Source of the DNA: CAYHWE01 sp964360445
GTDB taxonomy: Bacteria; Patescibacteriota; Patescibacteriia; Patescibacteriales; JAKAJF01
DNA: 51,366 nt
Direction: 5' to 3'
Assembly: GCA_964360445.1 (NCBI GenBank)
Contig: CAYHWE010000003.1
Coordinates: 1-51,366, forward strand
Below the pieces are notes generated by a model that saw nothing but the letters and a program-made list of their open reading frames with translations, searched no databases and had not been told where the DNA came from. The translations under genes and the position numbers were made by a program. Each line of letters starts with the position of its first letter. The stretch's first letter is position 1. Below, piece after piece: positions 15,307 through 22,459 of this stretch.

Positions 15307-15726
15307 ATGAAAGCGATGCTTTTTGGCACATTTGATTTACTGCACCCGGGCCATAAGAATTTATTCAGGCAAGCGAAAAAATATGCGGATCATGTAATCG
15401 TTGTTGTAGCTCGAGATAAAACCGTCCAGGAATTAAAAAAACGAAAACCGGCGCATGATGAAAAAAAACGGCTTGCGGCTGTAAAAGAATGCGGATTAGT
15501 TGATGAATTTCGTTTGGGGAGCTTGAATGATAAATATGCGGCGATAAAGAAATATAAGCCGGATCTGATTTTATTGGGGTATGACCAGAAATTTTTGATA
15601 GAAGGGCTGAGCGAAAAACTAAGAGAATTAGGATTGGGCAAGACGGGAATAATCAGATTAAAGCCGTATAAACCGAGTATTTATAAAAGTTCAAAAATAA
15701 GAAAAAATCGAATTCGTAATTTTTAA
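15307..15726 (+). CDS. Cytidylyltransferase-fold nucleotidyltransferase (RibL/TagD-like)
   Basis: This small 139-aa protein has the nucleotidyltransferase HxGH motif in GTFDLLHPGHKNLFRQAKKY and continues VIVVVARDKTV. It later shows PDLILLGYDQKF. This pattern is closest to archaeal-type FAD synthase (RibL) and to glycerol-3-phosphate cytidylyltransferase (TagD). It would transfer AMP or CMP to FMN or a polyol phosphate; sequence alone does not decide which. The last residues (RKNRIRNF) derive from an AATTCGTAATTTTTAATTCG repeat that runs into the serS spacer. It sits between lysS and serS. Confidence 0.75.
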   Translation: MKAMLFGTFDLLHPGHKNLFRQAKKYADHVIVVVARDKTVQELKKRKPAHDEKKRLAAVKECGLVDEFRLGSLNDKYAAIKKYKPDLILLGYDQKFLIEGLSEKLRELGLGKTGIIRLKPYKPSIYKSSKIRKNRIRNF

Positions 15727-15742
15727 TTCGTAATTGATATAT

Positions 15743-17014
15743 ATGTTAGACCTAAAATTCCTCCGTGAAAATACAGAACTAATCAAACAAAACACGAAAA
15801 ACAGATTGTCAAGCGTGGATATCGATAAGCTATTGGAATTAGATAAAAAGAGAAGGGAAATGGAGGCAAAGATAGATGAATTGCGCGCTAAGAGAAACAC
15901 TTCCTCAAGGGTAAAGCCTACTTCTGAAATCATTGAGGAGATGAAAAAAATAGGAGACGAAATCAAACAAATCGAAGACGCAATCGTTCCTGTAAACACA
16001 GAGCTCAAACAATTATTGTTGGCTGTGCCTAATTTAACTCATCCGGAAGTTATCGTGAGTGACAATGAAGACGAGAATCCTGTTTTGGAAGTTTTTGGTG
16101 AACCGGCTAAATTCGATTTCGAGCCCAAAGATCATATCCAACTAGCTCAGGAATTGGATCTTATAGATTTCGATCGTGCCACAAAAGTGAGCGGCGCAAA
16201 ATTTTATTATTTGAAAAATGAATTGGCTTTGATGGAATTTGCTTTGATCCAGTACGCGTTAGAAACCGTTATGAAGCGCGGATTTACCCCGTTCATAACT
16301 CCGGACTTAGCAAAGAAAGATGTCTTGGAGTTGGTGGGATTCAATCCGAGGGGCGAATCGACTCAAGTTTATAATATTGAAAATTCTGATTTAAGCTTGA
16401 TCGGCACTGCGGAAATAACAATGGGCGGTTATTACATGGATGAAGTCTTGGATGAAGAGGATCTGCCAAAGAAATATGTAGCGGTTTCCCATTGTTTCAG
16501 GACAGAAGCGGGCTCTTATTCTAAATTTGCAAAAGGGATTTTCCGCGTCCATCAGTTTACAAAAATTGAAATGTTCCAATACGTGATGCCGGATAAAAGC
16601 GAAGAGGCGCACAAGGAGCTGCTAGATATTGAAAAAGAGGTCTTTAAGGGTTTAAATATCCCATTCAGGGTGGTTGATCATTGTACGGCTGATTTGGGCG
16701 CGCCATCATACAGGACATATGATTTAGAGGCGTGGATGCCGGGCAAACCAAGCAAGGAAGGCGGAATGGGCGATTGGGCGGAAATCACCTCTACTTCAAA
16801 TTGCATAGATTATCAATCAAGAGGCTTGAATATCAAATACAAGGCAAAGGATGGCAAGAAAGACTACTTGCATATGTTGAATGGCACCGCAATCGCCATT
16901 ACACGCGCCATGATCGCGATTTTGGAGAATAACCAGCAAGCAGACGGTTCAGTGATTATTCCGGAGGTTTTAAGGAAGTATATGGGTGGTAGGGAGAGAA
17001 TTAATAAAAAATAA
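15743..17014 (+). CDS. serS: Seryl-tRNA synthetase
   Basis: The N-terminus MLDLKFLRENTELIKQNTKN opens the long antiparallel coiled coil (residues ~25-100) that holds tRNA-Ser. The class II core follows with motif 2 (VAVSHCFRTEAGSYSKFAKG), VDHCTADLGAPSYRTYDLEA and motif 3 (HMLNGTAIAITRAMIAILEN). It charges tRNA-Ser. I start at 15743 because the family begins MLDLK; an ATG at 15734 would add only three residues. Length, 423 aa, is normal. Confidence 0.95.
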   Translation: MLDLKFLRENTELIKQNTKNRLSSVDIDKLLELDKKRREMEAKIDELRAKRNTSSRVKPTSEIIEEMKKIGDEIKQIEDAIVPVNTELKQLLLAVPNLTHPEVIVSDNEDENPVLEVFGEPAKFDFEPKDHIQLAQELDLIDFDRATKVSGAKFYYLKNELALMEFALIQYALETVMKRGFTPFITPDLAKKDVLELVGFNPRGESTQVYNIENSDLSLIGTAEITMGGYYMDEVLDEEDLPKKYVAVSHCFRTEAGSYSKFAKGIFRVHQFTKIEMFQYVMPDKSEEAHKELLDIEKEVFKGLNIPFRVVDHCTADLGAPSYRTYDLEAWMPGKPSKEGGMGDWAEITSTSNCIDYQSRGLNIKYKAKDGKKDYLHMLNGTAIAITRAMIAILENNQQADGSVIIPEVLRKYMGGRERINKK

Positions 17015-17096
17015 TGTCATTTCGAATGAGCGAACGCGAGTGAGAAATCTCGGTAAGCGCGTCGGATGAGATCTCTCGCATCCGCTCGAGATGACA
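17015..17096. repeat. 82-bp palindromic repeat, copy 1
   Basis: The unit runs from TGTCATTTCGA to TCGAGATGACA, ends that are inverted repeats of each other (10 of 11). It begins at the base after the serS stop. A near-identical copy lies at 20442-20522. The interior contains AGATCTCTCGCATCCGC in both. Confidence 0.85.
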
Positions 17097-17104
17097 AAAA
17101 AACT

Positions 17105-17413
17105 ATGGATTTCAAAGATCTAGAAAAGGCTAATTTAGAGAGATGTAATAAATCGTTTTTCGGGATAAACGAATGGTCGCCGACTGATTGGGCGACTGCT
17201 TTGGCCGGCGAGTGCGGGGAGGCATGCAACCTGATCAAGAAGATGAGAAGAGGGGAGAATATCGATATCAATGAAATCGGCAAAGAATTGGCAGATGTTG
17301 TCGGTTATGCTGATTTGCTCGCGACCAGATTGGGATTATCTTTGAGTGAATGCGTCAAAGATAAATTCAACGAAGTTTCTGATCGTGTTAAGAGTGATAT
17401 AAGACTTAGTTAG
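17105..17413 (+). CDS. MazG-like nucleotide pyrophosphohydrolase
   Basis: This 102-aa all-alpha protein has the two acidic motifs of the MazG fold: GECGEACNLIKKMRRGE (E-x-x-E) and ELADVVGYADLLATRLG (E-x-x-D). Together they bind Mg2+ and an NTP. Such enzymes hydrolyse (d)NTPs to NMP and pyrophosphate for housecleaning. I start at 17105 (MDFKDLEKANLERCNKSFFG). An in-frame start at 17066 lies inside the preceding repeat. The physiological substrate is unknown. Confidence 0.8.
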   Translation: MDFKDLEKANLERCNKSFFGINEWSPTDWATALAGECGEACNLIKKMRRGENIDINEIGKELADVVGYADLLATRLGLSLSECVKDKFNEVSDRVKSDIRLS

Positions 17414-17415
17414 TC

Positions 17416-17461
17416 CGCCTTTGCTACGCCGAAGCTCGTCATGCGAGCGTAGGCGAGTTGC
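17416..17461. repeat. GC-rich palindromic repeat unit
   Basis: CTACGC-CGAAGCTCG and CGAGCGTAG fold on each other inside TCCGCC...GGCGAGTTGCGGA. It has the look of a REP element and fills the spacer after the MazG-like gene. No T-run follows. Confidence 0.5.
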
Positions 17462-17478
17462 GGAATAAATAAAAAAAT

Positions 17479-17715
17479 ATGGAACAACTAATTCAAAATC
17501 CGTGGATCATTGTTGCTTTGGCTCTTTGGACTCTGCCTTGGAAAGGCTGGGCGTTATGGATTGCAGCCAGGAAAACCAATAAGGCTTGGTTCATCGCCTT
17601 GTTAGCCTTGAACACTTTGGCGATTTTAGAAATTTTGTATATTTTCGTTTTCAGCAAGGAGAAAAAAGTTGAAGAAAAAACTCCTGAAAATAACACAAAC
17701 CAGGAAATAAAATAA
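17479..17715 (+). CDS. DUF5652-like small membrane protein
   Basis: This 78-aa protein has two hydrophobic helices (about 8-29 and 36-58). A conserved-looking WTLPWKGWALWIAARKTNKAWFI block lies across the first helix and loop. A charged tail follows (KEKKVEEKTPENN). From memory of the family it resembles DUF5652 proteins, found widely in CPR bacteria, whose function is not known. It is flanked by mazG-like and mur genes without obvious linkage. Confidence 0.65.
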   Translation: MEQLIQNPWIIVALALWTLPWKGWALWIAARKTNKAWFIALLALNTLAILEILYIFVFSKEKKVEEKTPENNTNQEIK

Positions 17716-17721
17716 ATTTTC

Positions 17722-17877
17722 ATGAAAGGCTCATCGAGGACTAAAACCGGTTCAAGGAAAGGCAATCCTGCCTACAGGACGCCGTCTGTATTCAAGTATA
17801 AAAAATCCCTAGGAACTCAAAAAAATAAACTCCGAACCCCGACCCCGAAAAAGCGCAAAAGCGCTCTCGGGGTATAA
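17722..17877 (+). CDS. Possible 51-aa basic protein
   Basis: An ATG at 17722 opens 51 codons to TAA at 17875. The product is very basic (MKGSSRTKTGSRKGNPAYRT start, KKRKSALGV end). There is no Shine-Dalgarno, and the 3' third coincides with a hairpin (CCCCGA...TCGGGG, 17838-17872). It could be a real small nucleic-acid-binding protein or chance. I do not recognise it. Confidence 0.3.
   Translation: MKGSSRTKTGSRKGNPAYRTPSVFKYKKSLGTQKNKLRTPTPKKRKSALGV
17838..17873 (+). other. Strong GC hairpin before murF
   Basis: ACCCCGA and the following AAGCGC pair with GCGCT and TCGGGGT around an AAAA loop. There is no T-run, so it is either a processing/stability structure or a repeat. It ends 13 nt before the murF ATG. 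Confidence 0.45.
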
Positions 17878-17885
17878 GTCAAAAA

Positions 17886-19151
17886 ATGAACAAAATCATT
17901 AAGTTAAAATTAAAACTATTAGCCAAGCTCATTATTTTCAGGCATAAGCCTAAAATAATAGGCATTACCGGCAGTGTCGGAAAAACAAGCACTAAGGAAT
18001 TCGTTTATCAGGTTCTTTCAAGGAAATTTAGGGTCAGGAAGAACATAAAAAATTATAATAATGAAATCGGTTTGCCTTTGACTATTATCGGCATGGAGTC
18101 GCCAGGCAGATCCATTTCGGGTTGGATCAAGTTATTTTTCAAATCTCTTGAGGTTTTATTAAAAAAAGATTACCCGGAAATCCTGGTATTGGAGATGGGC
18201 ATCGATAAGCCTGGTGATATGGCTTATCTTTTAAGCATTGCTAAATGTGATATTGGTATTTTAACCAAAGTCGGTTATTCTCATTTAGAGTATTTCAAGA
18301 CTATAGATAAAGTCAGGGAAGAAAAAGGCTTATTGATAAGAAGTTTGGGCGAAACGGATTGGGCTGTTTTGAATTATGATGATGAGAAAGTGCGCAGCTT
18401 GGCTAAAGAAACGAAGGCGAATGTTTTGACTTATGGCAGTGATAATCAGGCAATGGTAAAAGCGCAAAATATCCAGTTCAGCAAGGCTGGAGAAGATATT
18501 AAATCTGATTTTGATATAGTGTACAAAAATATTATTCACATCGGATTGGCTGGACTTGTCGGTCAACCTGTTGTCGAGGCGAGTTTGGCTGCGGCTTGCG
18601 TCGGAATGATTTTTGAAATCGATCCAGAAGAAATAATCTCTGCTTTAAAAGAAATAAAACCGATTGCAGGCAGGATGAATTTTATTGCTGGACAAAAGGG
18701 CTCGATCATAATTGATGATACTTATAATGCCTCTCCGCAATCAACAATCGCCGCCTTGAATACGGTAAAGGAAATCAGTGCGGAGGGAAGAAGGATTGCT
18801 GTTTTAAGCGATATGTTTGAACTCGGAAATAAAACTGAAGAAGGGCATAGGGATGTGGGAAGGCGGGCTGCAGAACTAGGGTTTGATATTTTGATCGCGG
18901 TCGGCAAGGATTCATATTTTACCGCGCTCAGCGCAAAGATTGCGGGCATGGATCCAAACAATGTATTTTATTTCAAGGATCGCGATGAGGCCGCAGTATT
19001 CCTGCTGAATTCAATACAGCAGAGCGACCTGATTTTAGTAAAAGGATCGCAGGGAATGAGAATGGAAAGAATAATTAAAAAAATAATGGCAAAACCAGAA
19101 AGAGCAGGGGAGTTGTTGGTAAGGCAGGATGAAGAATGGTTAAAAAAATAA
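17886..19151 (+). CDS. murF: UDP-N-acetylmuramoyl-tripeptide--D-alanyl-D-alanine ligase (MurF-type)
   Basis: This 421-aa Mur ligase has the P-loop GITGSVGKTST (K33), KNYNNEIGLPLTI typical of MurF, the SHLE histidine (H133), the Lys that is carbamylated (K147 in REEKG), IIDDTYNASPQS and the C-terminal domain with VLSDMFELGNKTEEGH. It adds D-Ala-D-Ala to the UDP-MurNAc-tripeptide in the cytoplasm. Unlike many MurF proteins it begins close to the P-loop and lacks a long N-terminal substrate domain. Some activity difference is therefore possible. The degenerate paralogue at 20533 shares this short architecture. Confidence 0.88.
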   Translation: MNKIIKLKLKLLAKLIIFRHKPKIIGITGSVGKTSTKEFVYQVLSRKFRVRKNIKNYNNEIGLPLTIIGMESPGRSISGWIKLFFKSLEVLLKKDYPEILVLEMGIDKPGDMAYLLSIAKCDIGILTKVGYSHLEYFKTIDKVREEKGLLIRSLGETDWAVLNYDDEKVRSLAKETKANVLTYGSDNQAMVKAQNIQFSKAGEDIKSDFDIVYKNIIHIGLAGLVGQPVVEASLAAACVGMIFEIDPEEIISALKEIKPIAGRMNFIAGQKGSIIIDDTYNASPQSTIAALNTVKEISAEGRRIAVLSDMFELGNKTEEGHRDVGRRAAELGFDILIAVGKDSYFTALSAKIAGMDPNNVFYFKDRDEAAVFLLNSIQQSDLILVKGSQGMRMERIIKKIMAKPERAGELLVRQDEEWLKK

Positions 19152-19219
19152 GTTAATTAGGGATTAGTTGATTAGTAGTTAGGTTTTTCCTGATTAACTG
19201 ATTAATTGATTAACTATCC
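19149..19219. repeat. Dispersed spacer repeat (TTAATTAGGGATTAG / GATTAACTGATTAA), copy 2
   Basis: This is the same element as 2192-2262. It starts with AAGTTAATTAGGGATTAG at the murF stop and ends with CTGATTAACTGATTAATTG just before the next gene. Confidence 0.6.
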
Positions 19220-19220
19220 A

Positions 19221-20399
19221 ATGTTCAACAGGACAAAAGATTTAAAGCTTTCCATAATCAAGCAAATAGAATTAAAGGCTTCAAAATATGCTGATGTCGT
19301 GTCTTTGGCGCAAGGCATTCCTAATTTTGATACGCCGCAAAGCATAAAAGGGCGGGTGGAAAATGCCTTAAGAAGGGGCGCTGTCGCAAAATATTCCCTA
19401 AGTCCCGGGTTGCCTGAATTACGGGAGCAAATCGAGATTTCTTTGGCGCGCGGAAATATGTTTTATGATTGGGAAAAAGAGATTCTGATCACGGCGGGAT
19501 CGATTGAGGGAATAACAGCGACGATTTTGGCTATTACTGAGCCGGGTGATGAGATTGTCATCCCCGAACCGACATATACCAGTTATCGCGAAGTCATTAT
19601 TTTAGCGGGATGTAATCCTGTTTTCGTTCCTTTGGATGAGGAGGGGGGATGGGCTTTTGATCTGGAAAAATATGAGAAAGCGATCACCCCAAAAACAAAA
19701 GCGATTTTTTACTGTAATCCCAATAATCCGACCGGGACTATTTATTCGAAAGAACAGCTTCTTGGATTAGCTGAATTGGCCAAAAAGCATGATTTATTTT
19801 TGATTTCTGATGAGGTGTATAAAGATTTTATCTACACAGAAAATAAGAATAAGCTTTTTTCTTTGGCTGAAATCCCAGAATTAAGGAGAAAAGTCATCAG
19901 GATTTTTTCTTTTTCAAAGGCTTACGCCTTGACCGGATGGCGTGTCGGTTATGTTCATAGCGATGAATCTATTATCAAAGAGATAGTAAAGGTCCATGAT
20001 TGCCTTGTTACCTGCGCGCCGACAATTTCGCAATATGCCGCTTTGGGCGCCCTAGAGATGGGTGATAGCGATCTGGAATATTTTATCAAAGAATTCAAAA
20101 AACGACGCGATCTGATCTGCGATAGATTGGATGATCTGAAACATATCTTCAGTTATGTAAGGCCGAATAGCGCTTATTATGTATTTCCTGAAATAAACGC
20201 CAGATACTTAGAAGGTAAGAAAGACCCGTCTTGGGATTTTGCATTGGAAATATTAGACAAAGCTCAGGTTGCGGTTGTTCCCGGATTTGCTTTCGGGCCG
20301 AATGGCGAAGGCCATTTAAGGATCAGTTTTGGCAGGAGCGAGGATGATATCAATAAGGCTTTTGACCGATTGGACAGACATTTTAAATTAAAAATGTAA
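19221..20399 (+). CDS. PLP-dependent aminotransferase, class I/II
   Basis: Fold-type I aminotransferase of 392 aa. It shows LAQGIPNFDTPQSIK, YSLSPGLPELREQI, the FYCNPNNPTGTIYSKEQL asparagine region, ISDEVYKDFIY with the cofactor Asp, and FSFSKAYALTGWRVGYV with the PLP-binding lysine (SFSKAY). Relatives use aspartate, aromatic amino acids or branched-chain substrates; the substrate is undetermined. I use the ATG at 19221. A TTG at 19206 would add five residues encoded by the upstream repeat. Confidence 0.88.
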   Translation: MFNRTKDLKLSIIKQIELKASKYADVVSLAQGIPNFDTPQSIKGRVENALRRGAVAKYSLSPGLPELREQIEISLARGNMFYDWEKEILITAGSIEGITATILAITEPGDEIVIPEPTYTSYREVIILAGCNPVFVPLDEEGGWAFDLEKYEKAITPKTKAIFYCNPNNPTGTIYSKEQLLGLAELAKKHDLFLISDEVYKDFIYTENKNKLFSLAEIPELRRKVIRIFSFSKAYALTGWRVGYVHSDESIIKEIVKVHDCLVTCAPTISQYAALGALEMGDSDLEYFIKEFKKRRDLICDRLDDLKHIFSYVRPNSAYYVFPEINARYLEGKKDPSWDFALEILDKAQVAVVPGFAFGPNGEGHLRISFGRSEDDINKAFDRLDRHFKLKM

Positions 20400-20402
20400 A
20401 TA

Positions 20403-20441
20403 TCAAAATGCAAAATGATAATGTAAAAATTCAAAATATAT
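20403..20441. repeat. ATCAAAATGCAAAATG-type repeat fragment
   Basis: ATCAAAATGCAAAATGATAA followed by TGTAAAAATTCAAAAT. A longer, palindromic version lies at 49802-49898. Confidence 0.45.
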
Positions 20442-20522
20442 TGTCATTTCGAATGAGCGGAGTGAGTGAGAGATCTCTGTAAGCGCATCGGATTAGATCT
20501 CTCGCATCCGCTCGAGATGACA
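20442..20522. repeat. 82-bp-type palindromic repeat, copy 2
   Basis: Same boundaries as copy 1 at 17015-17096 (TGTCATTTCGA ... TCGAGATGACA) and nearly the same interior, with a few substitutions and one fewer base. It lies directly before the MurF-like gene. Confidence 0.85.
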
Positions 20523-20532
20523 AAGTGAATGT

Positions 20533-21273
20533 ATGAAATTTATCTTCAAAAAAATATTACAACAATATTTAAAATATCTTGCAAAAATAACTTTATTAAT
20601 CCATCGGCCGCAAATCATTGCTGTTGCCGGAAGTATCAATAAGACATTTACCAAAGATGAGGTTTGTCGCGTCCTGAATGAGGTTGGACTAAGCGCTAGG
20701 TCAAATCCAAGAGCGTTTAATACTGAAATAGGATTATCATTATCTATTTTGGATCTTTCCAGCGGATATGGTTCTTATGCAAAATGGTTACCGGTAATTT
20801 TGCGCGCGCCATTAAATATTTTCCAGAAAAATTTTCCCCGATTCCTGATATTGGAGTTCGGAATTTCCGATCCCGGAGATATGAAATTCCTTTTATCTGT
20901 TGTTAAGCCGCATATAGCCATAATTACGGATATCACGCAAAGATATATTGAAGGGTTTGATAACGTGGAGGAACTGATCGGCGAGTATGAATATTTGGCG
21001 GCACATTTGGACAAAAAAGGATTGCTGATTCTGAATTATGATAATATGAGAGTGAGAGCATTGGCAAAAATTTCCCGGGCCAGAGCAACATCCTTTGGCC
21101 TGGAAAATGGCGCGGACTGGAAAGGGGAGCTGGGCGGGGATAATGTCTGCCAAGCAGTTAAAATACAGGGCAAAAACAAGGAATTCAAGCTTATCCGCCA
21201 TGGGATGCACCATGTTTATTCAGCACTTATTGGTCAAATAATAGCTTATGTTAGCCAAAAAAATAAGGTTTAA
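20533..21273 (+). CDS. Degenerate MurF-like protein (probable pseudoenzyme)
   Basis: This 246-aa protein aligns along the N-terminal and central Mur-ligase regions of the MurF at 17886 (RAFNTEIGLSLSILDL against KNYNNEIGLPLTIIGM; LEFGISDPGDMKFLLSVVKP against LEMGIDKPGDMAYLLSIAKC). Key residues are changed. The P-loop is GSINKT (N36 replaces the Gly before Lys). SHLE is replaced by QRYIE. The carbamylated-Lys site REEKG is GEYEY. The whole C-terminal domain is absent. It is thus unlikely to ligate. Its 3' end overlaps ftsQ by 26 nt, which argues for joint translation and a role with division or wall synthesis. Confidence 0.75.
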   Translation: MKFIFKKILQQYLKYLAKITLLIHRPQIIAVAGSINKTFTKDEVCRVLNEVGLSARSNPRAFNTEIGLSLSILDLSSGYGSYAKWLPVILRAPLNIFQKNFPRFLILEFGISDPGDMKFLLSVVKPHIAIITDITQRYIEGFDNVEELIGEYEYLAAHLDKKGLLILNYDNMRVRALAKISRARATSFGLENGADWKGELGGDNVCQAVKIQGKNKEFKLIRHGMHHVYSALIGQIIAYVSQKNKV

Positions 21274-22084
21274 TTATCGACAAAAACAATATTCAAATCC
21301 ATTTTTTTCCCGCAATAACAGGGGGGCGCGACCTGGGAAAAAATGGCTTAAAAGGGTCATGTTTTTATTGATCTTAGCGGCCGTTTTAACCTTGGTTTGG
21401 TTTATTTATTTTTCTCCATACTTTAAGATAAAAAGTTTTAAAATCAACGGTTTGAATAGGATCTCCAGCGCTGAAATTGAAAATTCATTCTGGAGCCAGG
21501 CTGATAAAAGAAAATTATTTTTCAGTTCACAAAAAAATTTATTCCTATTCGATGAAGACGAATTTATTTCATCAATAAATGATAGATATAATTTTATTTC
21601 CGTAGAGCTTAAGAACGACCTGCCTGACGCTTTTATCCTGGATTTGAAGGAAAGGGAACCTATCGCGATATGGAATGAGGATGGAAATAATTTCCTGATT
21701 GATAATGAGGGGTATATCATAGTTCCGGCTTCACAGGCTGATTTTGATCAAAAAATGCCGATGATTGAAAACCATAGCGGCAATAAGGTTTCCGATAAAA
21801 AGATAGGCATCAGCCAGAAAAAAAATGATTTTATTTTAAACATCTTTACTGATTTCAAGGACAGCAAAATCGATTATCAAATTGAAAAAGTTTTCATTGA
21901 AAACGATGTCGACACCATAAAAGTCTTATTATCAAATGGCCCCTTTATTTTATTGAATTCAAGAGGGGACTCAGATAAGCAGATCGAGAAAATCTCGTCC
22001 CTTTATAGGGATATGCATAAGGATGAATTCGCTAAAAATGAGTATTATGACTTAAGATATGGCGACCGGGTTTATTATAAATAA
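21248..22084 (+). CDS. ftsQ: FtsQ/DivIB-like cell division protein
   Basis: The topology is that of FtsQ: a basic cytoplasmic N-terminus of ~35 residues, one membrane helix (VMFLLILAAVLTLVWFIYFS, ~37-57), then a POTRA domain beginning FKIKSFKINGLNRISSAEIE. It is followed by the FtsQ beta domain (DAFILDLKEREPIAIWNEDG). FtsQ couples the early Z-ring to FtsB/FtsL and septal synthesis. Sequence identity is low, as usual for this family. The call rests on POTRA position and the Mur-ligase neighbours. Confidence 0.8.
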   Translation: MLAKKIRFNYRQKQYSNPFFSRNNRGARPGKKWLKRVMFLLILAAVLTLVWFIYFSPYFKIKSFKINGLNRISSAEIENSFWSQADKRKLFFSSQKNLFLFDEDEFISSINDRYNFISVELKNDLPDAFILDLKEREPIAIWNEDGNNFLIDNEGYIIVPASQADFDQKMPMIENHSGNKVSDKKIGISQKKNDFILNIFTDFKDSKIDYQIEKVFIENDVDTIKVLLSNGPFILLNSRGDSDKQIEKISSLYRDMHKDEFAKNEYYDLRYGDRVYYK

Positions 22085-22104
22085 TCAACAGCTAGGCCGG
22101 CAGA

Positions 22105-22134
22105 TTGACAAAAGTGCGTTTAATGTGGTAATAT
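22105..22134 (+). promoter_or_regulatory. Consensus sigma70-type promoter for the 52-aa membrane protein
   Basis: TTGACA (22105-22110), an 18-nt spacer and TAATAT (22129-22134). It is one of the few perfect -35 boxes in the window. Predicted start is near 22141. Confidence 0.75.
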
Positions 22135-22146
22135 ATATGGATTTGC

Positions 22147-22169
22147 TCCGCGGGCAGTTCCGCGGAATT
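22147..22169 (+). promoter_or_regulatory. GC hairpin in the leader of the 52-aa gene
   Basis: TCCGCGG and CCGCGGA form a 7-bp stem close to the predicted transcript start. It could stabilise the 5' end or regulate translation. The following 20 nt are A/T-rich up to the ATG at 22190. Confidence 0.5.
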
Positions 22170-22189
22170 TAATTATTTTTTAAAAAAAT

Positions 22190-22348
22190 ATGGGTTTCAT
22201 AGATCCAGAGACAGCTTTTAAAATCGTGTTTTTTATAGCCATTGTAATTTTCTGCTTGGTTACGATCGGATTCTTTTTATTGGCTATGAAAATTTTATTG
22301 TTATTCATACCAGAGATAACCCTGATGGGCATAAATTTCAGCCATTAG
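22190..22348 (+). CDS. 52-aa single-pass membrane protein
   Basis: An ATG at 22190 opens 52 codons to TAG at 22346. The product begins MGFIDPETAFKIVFF and is hydrophobic from about residue 10 to 41 (one long or two short helices), ending GINFSH. A strong promoter 56 nt upstream and a structured leader support expression. There is no Shine-Dalgarno. I do not recognise a family; small membrane proteins near ftsQ could be divisome-associated, which is only a guess from position. Confidence 0.6.
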   Translation: MGFIDPETAFKIVFFIAIVIFCLVTIGFFLLAMKILLLFIPEITLMGINFSH

Positions 22349-22395
22349 GCCAAGTTATTGGCATTCTTATCTTATTGATGCTATACTTGGATTAA

Positions 22396-22424
22396 TCTAC
22401 ATTATGCGAAGTGATATATATAAT
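22396..22424 (+). promoter_or_regulatory. Probable promoter of the recombinase gene
   Basis: TCTACA (22396-22401), 17 nt, TATAAT (22419-22424). The -10 is consensus; the -35 matches 4 of 6. Confidence 0.5.
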
Positions 22425-22459
22425 AAGACTATTTAAGCTTTAATCATTCCCCATGCATT

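Noticed and set aside
17015..20522. CRISPR array
   Set aside because: Only two widely spaced copies of a long palindromic unit exist; there are no short regular spacers and no cas genes.
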